Source: Verrucomicrobiales bacterium (GTDB lineage Bacteria > Verrucomicrobiota > Verrucomicrobiia > Verrucomicrobiales > DEV007). From it: DNA of 45,842 bases. This document shows, piece by piece, positions 39,952 to 45,842 of the stretch. The position numbers and the translations under genes were made by a program. The notes beneath the pieces are model-generated. The model saw only the letters and a program-made list of their open reading frames with translations, did not search any database and had not been told where the DNA came from. The stretch spans positions 1 to 45,842 of the forward strand of contig JAKSBG010000193.1 of the NCBI GenBank assembly GCA_022361255.1, written 5' to 3'. Position 1 is the first letter of the stretch, and each line of letters starts with the position of its first letter.

Positions 39952-41760
39952 TCAAGTGGCCCGGGCCGCCGGCGAGCGGTGGTCGGCCTGCTTGAGAATG
40001 TGCCAGGTCAACAGAGCTACGAGGAGAAGCCCGATCGCCCAGAGTTTCCAGAGCGGATCGGTAACCGTCTGATGTTCGATGATTTCTTTCGGCAAACCCG
40101 AAATGTCGGAGCGTGTTGCCGCTTCGGAAAAGTCTGCTTCCCGCGTGTCAGCGAAGTTCGCGGAGCCGTTGAGAAGCGGGCGGTTTCCCTGACGGACAGT
40201 GAAAAACCCGGGTTGCGAAGGTGCCTGAATCAGCGCGGCGCGATTGAGAGGAAATGTTCTTTCCCCGGCATCGCTGCTGAGGATGAGAGGCGCGGCGTTC
40301 TCCCCTGTCTCAAACGCGAGTTCGACCGGCTGTCGAAGTTCGGCGTTCTCATTCCTTGCCGCAATTTTATCAGCACGGACGGCGTCAACAAAACGGTGAA
40401 TCAAAACGACGAAAGAGGGGAGGCGTGCCGCGTTGGATTGAATCACGTCGAAGTTGAAAAGCAGCTGTCTGATCTCTCCGGATTCCCGTAGAAGAATGAG
40501 AGGACGGTCTCCCTGCCAGAGAAGGGGAACATCCTTTTCCCCGACAGGGATGGAGGCGGTGGATTTTGCGATCAGGCCCTGCCAGTTGAGCCCTTCGATT
40601 AGTCCGTGATTCGCGGCGACGATGGGACCTTTGAAAAAAGTGCGGGGGACATTTTTTTGATTCAGAAGGACCACCGATACGGGAGGGGCGGGCTGTGGGT
40701 CGAGCGGATTGTAGGTGGAGAAAACGAGGTCCGGCCGGGATGTCTCGTCTCCGCTGGATTCATCGCTGCTGAAAATCGGCGCATTCTCAAGGCTGCCGAT
40801 GATATCAGCGATGAGTTCGCTTGCGTTGGGCGCTACGTTGTGGGCAAGGGTGATCTCCTTCGGCTCGGGGCGGATCACGAAGAGCGTGTCATCCCTCGTG
40901 AACCGGTCCGGCTCGAGCACCAGTTGAACGCGGCTCGCCCCGGCGGGAAACACTCCCGAGAGCGTCCGCGTCGCGCCGGGGTCGAGAGTGATGGATCGGG
41001 CCGAAGTTCGTTCCTGCCCGGCCGCGAGAAACCATTCTCTTGTTTGTTGCGTGTCAGAGTAGTTGCGGACCGTGACTTGCCAGGTGGGATCACTTCCCTC
41101 TTCAGGACTGCGAACGGAAAGCCCGGCAAAGCCGACATTTTCAATAGTCTCGCCGATGCTGAGCAGAGTTGTTCCGTAGGGAAGCGAGTCGTTGAGGTGG
41201 TCGGTCACATAAATCAGCGCGCCGGAGGTTCCGGCAAGGCTGCGCCCGACCCGGAGCGCGCCCTCGGGTGAATGCGCACTGTTCGAAGGTTGCCATCCTT
41301 CAAGAGAGTCGACGAGTTCCGAAAAGGTTTCGCCCCGGTAGAGTTTTTCTCCCTGGAGATGGGATTCGAGAACGGTGTAGGCAGCCTGACCGGTTCGGGC
41401 GGTGAGTTTTGGAATTTGTTTTTCAATCGCTTCCACTGCGGCTTCGCGAAAAGCTTCCATCGAGGCCGAGCTGTCGAGAACGAGAACGATACGCTGCACC
41501 GAGGACGCCGAATTCCAGCGCGGTGCGACGAGTAGCCAGGTCAGAACGAGAACGGAGAGAAGTTGCAACCAGAGCGGCAGGGAATTTCTCAGTTTGTCGA
41601 TTTTCCGTCCGCGAAGACTGCGCCGGTCGATGGCGTCGAGCAGGAAAAGAGTGCTCGAGGGAAGGCGTTGTGACTGCCTCTGCAGAAAATGGATCAGCAG
41701 AATTACGGGGATTCCGAGCAGGGCCCAGAATCCGGCCGGGTTGGAGAAAAAGACGGGCAT
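39952..41760 (-). CDS. BatA-like VWA-domain membrane protein
   Basis: 602 residues. N-terminal aerotolerance/BatA domain with transmembrane helix at about 8-26 (NPAGFWALLGIPVILLIHFL), the RRSLRGRKIDKLRNSLPLWL segment and a second helix at about 62-80. A von Willebrand A domain follows with a MIDAS motif DSSAS (IVLVLDSSASMEAF, about 93-106). The central 400 residues are beta-rich (periplasmic, Ig-like stretch NVGFAGLSVRSPEEGSD) and a last helix lies at about 573-592 (WAIGLLLVALLTWHIL). Such proteins occur with MoxR ATPases and DUF58 proteins; here MoxR is not visible, but the DUF58 gene is immediately upstream (one base between). The set may function as a chaperone-like or envelope-stress module; exact role unknown. 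Confidence 0.88.
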   Translation of the reverse strand: MPVFFSNPAGFWALLGIPVILLIHFLQRQSQRLPSSTLFLLDAIDRRSLRGRKIDKLRNSLPLWLQLLSVLVLTWLLVAPRWNSASSVQRIVLVLDSSASMEAFREAAVEAIEKQIPKLTARTGQAAYTVLESHLQGEKLYRGETFSELVDSLEGWQPSNSAHSPEGALRVGRSLAGTSGALIYVTDHLNDSLPYGTTLLSIGETIENVGFAGLSVRSPEEGSDPTWQVTVRNYSDTQQTREWFLAAGQERTSARSITLDPGATRTLSGVFPAGASRVQLVLEPDRFTRDDTLFVIRPEPKEITLAHNVAPNASELIADIIGSLENAPIFSSDESSGDETSRPDLVFSTYNPLDPQPAPPVSVVLLNQKNVPRTFFKGPIVAANHGLIEGLNWQGLIAKSTASIPVGEKDVPLLWQGDRPLILLRESGEIRQLLFNFDVIQSNAARLPSFVVLIHRFVDAVRADKIAARNENAELRQPVELAFETGENAAPLILSSDAGERTFPLNRAALIQAPSQPGFFTVRQGNRPLLNGSANFADTREADFSEAATRSDISGLPKEIIEHQTVTDPLWKLWAIGLLLVALLTWHILKQADHRSPAARAT

Positions 41761-41761
41761 G

Positions 41762-42652
41762 TCAGGCGAGTTGAATCGCGTCGGCGGGAATGGCTTCGCG
41801 TTTTACTGCTTCTTCAAACGGACGCTCCGCAGATATGCGGGCGAGAGGGATGCGGGCGCGAATCGCCGCGGCCTTCCACCGGTCGAAGTGCCTACGGTAG
41901 GTTTCGAGATAGCGGCGCAGCAGGGAGGGGTCGACGCGCCGGTCGTGGCGTGTCGAGGTTTCGGTATCGACAAACTCGTAGTTGCCGTCCCACCCCGGGT
42001 CGGATTCGGTTTGCGAGTAGGGGCACAGAACGACGGCGCGGCCGTTTCCGTGCTGCAGCGCGCGGACGGTTGTCTCCGGCGGGGCCGGGAAAAGGAGATC
42101 ACTCACGAGCACGCGCATGGATCTCGCACGAAAGGGAAGGGCGCTCAATTTGGGCTCGGCGGAGGAATCGGTATCCGGCATTTCTTCAGCAATTCCGCTC
42201 CAGTGTCCGGAAATCAGAGAATGGTTTTCAATCGGCTTTGCGTGTGCTCCTTTCACGAGATAGAGATGCGCCGAGGCTCCCGCTTTCTCGGCCGCGGTGT
42301 GGCAGAAAATGAGCAATTCCACCGCGCGCGCCGCCTTTTCGGGAACGGCGAACATGGATCCTGACACATCAAAAACGATCTCCACGACAGGGCGGACTTC
42401 TTCACGATAGAGCTTCAGCGAGTAGTCTCCTGTCCGGGCGTAGGCCTGCCAGTTGATGTGGCGGGGATCATCGCCGGGAAGGTAGTTGCGGTGATCCTGA
42501 AAATCGAGCGAGCTTCCCACCCCGAGACCGGCGTAGTCTCCCGGATTGCCGCGCCAGTTCCGGTCTTTCAGAGGCAGAGTAAAGAGATCTGCGTATCTCC
42601 GCGCCCGGGTGGCGATGGCGTCGCTGTCGACCGATGGAGGCAGGAGAGACAT
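41762..42652 (-). CDS. DUF58 domain protein
   Basis: 296 residues. LGVGSSLDFQDHRNYLPGDD (about 47-66), then RHINWQAYARTGDYSLKLYR, is the classical DUF58 signature; after it VEIVFDVSGSMFAVPEK contains a MIDAS-like DVSGS of a VWA-type fold. Lies one base upstream of the BatA-like gene and three bases downstream of the ABC permease stop. DUF58 proteins are typical partners of MoxR AAA+ ATPases and BatA-type proteins, with roles in assembly or activation of envelope complexes in the few cases studied. No transmembrane segment is evident, so it is probably cytoplasmic or peripheral. Confidence 0.92.
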   Translation of the reverse strand: MSLLPPSVDSDAIATRARRYADLFTLPLKDRNWRGNPGDYAGLGVGSSLDFQDHRNYLPGDDPRHINWQAYARTGDYSLKLYREEVRPVVEIVFDVSGSMFAVPEKAARAVELLIFCHTAAEKAGASAHLYLVKGAHAKPIENHSLISGHWSGIAEEMPDTDSSAEPKLSALPFRARSMRVLVSDLLFPAPPETTVRALQHGNGRAVVLCPYSQTESDPGWDGNYEFVDTETSTRHDRRVDPSLLRRYLETYRRHFDRWKAAAIRARIPLARISAERPFEEAVKREAIPADAIQLA

Positions 42653-42655
42653 AGA

Positions 42656-44254
42656 TTAATCGGGAGATTTGACGAGGGCGGAAAAGAAGGCGCGAACGCT
42701 GCGAAACTGGCGGAGGAGGGGAAAGGAAACGCACAGGGCAAAAATGAGCACGACGATGATCAGGTGAACCGGTTCATCGACATCGTTTCCATCCATCCCC
42801 GCAGCGATGAAGACTGACGGAATGGGCACGGCGAGGTAGGCGATTTCCTCCCAGTGCCGAAGCGCATTTGCGATCGCCATGACCATGAGGGTGATCCCGA
42901 AGAGTGCTGCCTGTGTGAAAAGGTAGATCCCGAAAGTGTGATTCATCGAACTGTATCTCGCGAAGAACAGATGCATGATCAGCAGCGGAAAAATAATGAG
43001 GTTTGCCATCGACGCGAAGACCACCACATCCTCGATCTGGTCGAGAAAGGCGTCCCCGGTAACCGCTCCGTAGACAACCGCGCTTCCCCACCAAAGGGCG
43101 GAACAGAAAATGAAAAAGAAGATGCCGCTGATCCAGCCGGGGCAGAGAAAGACTCCGGGCCAGCGAAGCAGGAGATTGTTCCGGAACGGTGTGCAAACCC
43201 TTCCGAAAACGGGGAGTGGTTCTGTCAGGGCATCGATACAGGCGAGACCGAGAATGACTCCGGTGATGGAAATGACGGCCTCCTCGGCGTCGAAAAAATA
43301 GAAGACCTGGAACAGCAGCGCGAATCCGATCGCAATGAGCCTTTTTCTCGTAGCCTGGTTTTCCGAGAGCGGAGCGATCCGGCTTGCTCCGAAAGAGAGA
43401 AAAAAGAGAATGCCGTAAACGGCCGTCACTGCCAACATGATGCCGAGGGTAGCATCCGGGGCCCGTCCGTATCGGCCGAAAACAGAATTCCCGACAGCAG
43501 CAAATGCGGAAACCGCCAGAATCGCGAGCACGAAAAGGAGAATGCCGCGCAGGATGATGCTCTTAAAAACGGAGCAACCAATCGTGATGGCGGTGAGCAG
43601 GCCGGAAGCAAGTCCGACGCATCCGAGCGCCGCAATGTCGGTGACGAGATTCACATTTCCGATGAAATAGCGGATCACGAGATAGGGGAGAACTCCGACG
43701 AGAAAGAGCAGGCCCTGAGCATTGAGCGCCGTCCACTTGCCGAGCGTAATCCTCCATCCGTTGAGCCGCGTCAGCTGGATCAGGTCCATCGTGTTGAGCT
43801 GGTATTCCCCGCTCAGCGCATTGAATCCGCGCAGTGGTTGAATGATCAACAAAGTGGCGGCGATGAAGAACCAGAAAAATCCATTCGAGTCATTCGAACC
43901 CGGATTGGCCAGACCCGCGAGCAGACAGAGAATCATGAATGTCTGCAGCAGGATAAACGCGATGACGAACAGATTCGTCCGCAGGCCCTGACGCAGTTCT
44001 TTGACGAGGACCGGACTCAGGCGCGAAGGGAAATCGGCCAGCTTTTGTTCAAGCGGGACCGCTGCCGGAAGCGCCGGTGCGGCCGGTTTTGCAGGAAGCT
44101 CTGGAGGGGTAGGGTTCAAGGTTGAAGTTTCAAGTTTGAAGAGTTTGAAGAGTTTGAAGAGTTTGAAGAGTTTGAAGAGTTTGTAGAACGGACTTCCCGG
44201 TCCGTTTTGCAGCCGTCCGGGTCGGTGCTCTGCAGAGCGGATCGGGAAATCCAC
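42656..44254 (-). CDS. ABC transporter permease with repeat-encoded N terminus
   Basis: 532 residues from the ATG at 44254, with about twelve hydrophobic segments starting at residue ~90 (FVIAFILLQTFMILCLLAGL). LSPVLVKELRQGLRTNLFVI and FNALSGEYQLNTMDLIQLTR are typical of ABC-2-like permeases that pair with a stand-alone ATPase, here the gene at 44341-45432. The first ~45 residues read through a tandem 9-base repeat and give (KLF)n at about residues 25-41; a TTG at 44119 would start the protein just after the repeat, at LNPTPPELPA. Which start is used cannot be decided: no good ribosome site is seen for either. Substrate unknown. Confidence 0.85.
   Translation of the reverse strand: MDFPIRSAEHRPGRLQNGPGSPFYKLFKLFKLFKLFKLFKLETSTLNPTPPELPAKPAAPALPAAVPLEQKLADFPSRLSPVLVKELRQGLRTNLFVIAFILLQTFMILCLLAGLANPGSNDSNGFFWFFIAATLLIIQPLRGFNALSGEYQLNTMDLIQLTRLNGWRITLGKWTALNAQGLLFLVGVLPYLVIRYFIGNVNLVTDIAALGCVGLASGLLTAITIGCSVFKSIILRGILLFVLAILAVSAFAAVGNSVFGRYGRAPDATLGIMLAVTAVYGILFFLSFGASRIAPLSENQATRKRLIAIGFALLFQVFYFFDAEEAVISITGVILGLACIDALTEPLPVFGRVCTPFRNNLLLRWPGVFLCPGWISGIFFFIFCSALWWGSAVVYGAVTGDAFLDQIEDVVVFASMANLIIFPLLIMHLFFARYSSMNHTFGIYLFTQAALFGITLMVMAIANALRHWEEIAYLAVPIPSVFIAAGMDGNDVDEPVHLIIVVLIFALCVSFPLLRQFRSVRAFFSALVKSPD
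44133..44186. repeat. Tandem 9-base repeat (AGTTTGAAG)
   Basis: Five perfect copies of AGTTTGAAG (44133-44177) and a sixth with one change (AGTTTGTAG, 44178-44186). Degenerate related sequence (GGTTCAAGGTTGAAG) flanks it at about 44114-44128. Since the unit is a multiple of three, copy-number change would keep the permease frame; in the permease frame it encodes Phe-Lys-Leu units. Confidence 0.95.
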
Positions 44255-44269
44255 TCTGCCGGCGGGCCT

Positions 44270-44334
44270 GGTCGGGATTCAACAGGGTTGGGTCGGGGAT
44301 TCAACAGGGTTGGGTGTTCGAGGTAACAGGGTTG
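44270..44334. repeat. Three tandem 21-22 base repeats upstream of the permease gene
   Basis: Copy 1 (44270-44290) begins GGTCGGGATTCAACAGGG; copy 2 (44291-44312) differs by one inserted G; copy 3 (44313-44334) keeps GGT at its start and AACAGGGTTG at its end but differs between. They fill the gap between the ATPase stop (44341) and the permease ATG (44254). CAACAGGGT also occurs in the palindrome at 14944. Confidence 0.9.
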
Positions 44335-44340
44335 GGTCAT

Positions 44341-45432
44341 CTAATTCACAATCGCTCCGCCGGAGGCCTCGATTTCTCCGAGGATTTCGATGAAGGCGTC
44401 TTCGAGTTTTCTTTCCTCCTGGTGAAAATCGATCACGGAAAGGTCGGATTTGATCATGCGGCGCAGGACGCTGGCGATAACGTCGTTTTCGACGGAGTCG
44501 ATTTCAATCCGGCCGCCCTGCTTGGTGGCGTCGATGTATTTGACGTTGGGTGAAAGTTCCGCCCACTCGCGAAGTTTGTCGGGGTCCTCCATGATCTGGA
44601 CATTCACGACGGTGTTTTCTGCGGATCCTTTGCGGAGGCTCTCGGCGGAGCCATGGTGAATGATTCGGCCGCTGTTGATGAAGAGCAGACTGTCGCACAT
44701 TTCCCCGAGCTCGGAGAGAATGTGGGAACTGATGAAAACGGTCTTTCCCTCCTCGGCGAGAATGCGGATGAGGTGCTTGAGCTCAACCCGCGCTTTCGGG
44801 TCGAGTCCCGCAGCCGGCTCATCGAGAATGAGGACGTCGGGATCGTGAAGCAGCGCCCGCCCGAGGCAGAGGCGCTGGCCCATGCCTTTACTCAGCTTGT
44901 CGATGAGACGGTCAGAGAGACTGGTCAGGTCGGTGAACTCCATCACGTCGAGAATGCGATCAATCCGGTCCTGCCCTTTGAAGCCGAGAGCACGCCCGAA
45001 AAAGTCGAGATACTCGAGCACCGTCATGTTGCTGTAGGTGCCGTAGTGATCCGGCATCCACCCGATTCGCTGACGGACTTTGGCAGGGTAGGCGACGACG
45101 TCGTCCCCACAGATTTTTGCGCTGCCCCGGGTCGGATAATCGAGGGTCGCGAGGATGCGCATGGTGGTCGTTTTTCCGGCACCGTTTGCTCCGACAAATC
45201 CGACGACCTGTCCGCGTTCGACGGTGAAGGAAATGCCCTGAACGGCGTGAAGACCATTGAAGCTTCTCCAGAGGTCGGTCACTTCAATAGCTGGCGCATC
45301 AGCGGGATCGGCCACTTTTTCCTCCGGCTTTTCCTCAACCGTGGCGAGACCGTCGGGAACCGGGGTTTCCCCTTTTTCGACTTCCTCCACGGGCGTTTCC
45401 GCTTCGACCGGCATTTCATCGGAATCACTCAT
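44341..45432 (-). CDS. ABC transporter ATP-binding protein
   Basis: 363 residues. Walker A GANGAGKTT at 81-89, Q-loop region RIGWMPDHYG, signature LSKGMGQRL at 180-188, Walker B LILDEP at 201-206 and the switch His237 are all intact, so it should be an active ATPase. Residues 1-48 are an acidic Glu/Pro/Val-rich extension (VEAETPVEEVEKGETPVPDG) not found in most relatives. The C-terminal 100 residues form the regulatory domain common in the CcmA/YhaQ/drug-exporter class. The ATG overlaps the end of the upstream gene by eight bases, and the permease gene follows after the repeat-filled 86-base gap; together they form one exporter. Related ATPase-permease pairs near DUF58/BatA genes also resemble gliding-type Gld transporters, but that is a guess. 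Confidence 0.92.
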   Translation of the reverse strand: MSDSDEMPVEAETPVEEVEKGETPVPDGLATVEEKPEEKVADPADAPAIEVTDLWRSFNGLHAVQGISFTVERGQVVGFVGANGAGKTTTMRILATLDYPTRGSAKICGDDVVAYPAKVRQRIGWMPDHYGTYSNMTVLEYLDFFGRALGFKGQDRIDRILDVMEFTDLTSLSDRLIDKLSKGMGQRLCLGRALLHDPDVLILDEPAAGLDPKARVELKHLIRILAEEGKTVFISSHILSELGEMCDSLLFINSGRIIHHGSAESLRKGSAENTVVNVQIMEDPDKLREWAELSPNVKYIDATKQGGRIEIDSVENDVIASVLRRMIKSDLSVIDFHQEERKLEDAFIEILGEIEASGGAIVN

Positions 45433-45842
45433 TCAGCGCGGGCGGGGTGGAGGTTTCGGTTGCGGCAGGGGGAGTCGGTTCGCTTCCATTCGTGAGAACG
45501 TTTCCACTGATGAGGAGAGTCTCGGTCTCCCAGTCGATGCCGCTATGGGTTTCGAGATAAAGATCGGAGGCTTTGCTGCTTTTCGCGAAGAAGCGTCCCG
45601 GCTCACTGGCGAGAAAGCGGATTCTTTTTCTCATCCGGTCACTGAAGTCGCCGCTGATCTCGGTGATCCATTCTTTGTGGGCGTCTTTTTCGATGGCTTC
45701 GAGAGGAACCGGGCTGCCGGGGGCAACGGCTGCTTTTTCCGGCGTCTTCCAGAAGCTGCCGTCGGCCGCTTGGTAGACCAGGGTTTCAATGGTGGTGGGA
45801 AAGCTGGAAACAAGTTTCGGGGCTCCGTTTTCGGCGGTTCCA
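45425..45842 (-). CDS. Unrecognised protein, C-terminal part
   Basis: The open frame enters from the right edge and ends at 45425; 138 residues are visible and the N terminus is missing. It contains LVSSFPTTIETLVYQAADGS, an FWKTPEKAAVAPGSPVPLEA segment, RMRKRIRFLASEPGRFFAKS, LETHSGIDWETETLLISGNV and a Pro/Thr-rich tail ending PPALNE. The alternating hydrophobic pattern and repeated Trp suggest a beta-rich envelope protein, perhaps of the DUF4340 kind often encoded with ABC-2 exporters, but I do not recognise it. It overlaps the ATPase start by eight bases, so it is the upstream gene of the same operon. Confidence 0.6.
   Translation of the reverse strand, partial: GTAENGAPKLVSSFPTTIETLVYQAADGSFWKTPEKAAVAPGSPVPLEAIEKDAHKEWITEISGDFSDRMRKRIRFLASEPGRFFAKSSKASDLYLETHSGIDWETETLLISGNVLTNGSEPTPPAATETSTPPALNE

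Noticed and set aside
42854-44125. Plus-strand open frame of 423 codons
   Set aside because: Antisense to the ABC permease; the product is charged low-complexity sequence without motifs, as expected of the complement of a membrane protein.
44133-44334. Possible CRISPR array
   Set aside because: Units are 9 and 21-22 bases, contiguous without spacers, and no cas gene is present.
44653-45495. Plus-strand open frame of 280 codons
   Set aside because: Antisense to the ABC ATPase, which has all catalytic motifs.

Overview
The window comes from a Gram-negative bacterium, shown by outer-membrane polysaccharide export proteins and by lipoprotein-like and periplasmic domain signals. Base composition is moderately GC-rich. 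The domain fusions, the ABC/DUF58/BatA-like block and the transglutaminase/ATP-grasp cluster fit a Verrucomicrobiota- or Planctomycetota-type genome; this is an inference from gene content, since no rRNA or other taxonomic marker is present. I saw no tRNA, CRISPR array, transposase or phage gene. Coding density is very high and no stretch above 300 bases lacks a gene.

Region 1 (1-8438) is a transglutaminase / circularly permuted ATP-grasp cluster. A truncated ATP-grasp gene runs off the left edge on the minus strand. Divergent from it are a DUF2126 transglutaminase, an ATP-grasp/alpha-E fusion and two more transglutaminase-like proteins, the last three joined by ATGA overlaps. The genes look like a peptide or amide bond-forming and processing system of unknown product. 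Region 2 (8439-9957) holds a LysM protein and a MogA/MoaB-type molybdopterin adenylyltransferase.

Region 3 (9991-38612) is a large exopolysaccharide locus of the Wzx/Wzy type. Its minus-strand arm (28558 down to 9991, with a Wzy-like gene on the plus strand inside it) carries glycosyltransferases, a Wzx flippase, a nucleotidyltransferase-fold protein, an acyltransferase, a GT4-WecG/TagA fusion, a single-chain fusion of copolymerase (Wzz/Wzc-like) and outer-membrane export (Wza-like) modules, an orphan NarL-type response regulator and a separate export lipoprotein. The plus-strand arm (28724 to 38612) starts with an H-NOX heme sensor overlapping a very large hybrid histidine kinase with an HNOBA domain. 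The kinase gene overlaps a glycosyltransferase gene, followed by a polyprenyl-phosphate sugar transferase, a composite nucleotidyltransferase/beta-helix/sugar-transferase-like protein, a STAS-receiver fusion, an alkaline-phosphatase-superfamily enzyme and an FkbM methyltransferase. The simplest reading is a polymer whose synthesis or export is tied to nitric oxide (or another heme ligand) through a phosphorelay encoded in the same operon.

Region 4 (38621-45842) is on the minus strand: a CPA1 Na+/H+ antiporter, then reading leftward from the right edge an unrecognised protein (cut by the window end), an ABC ATPase, its permease, a DUF58 protein and a BatA-like VWA protein. Two different short tandem repeat arrays sit between and inside the ABC genes. 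GC-rich short palindromes recur at gene boundaries of the polysaccharide locus.
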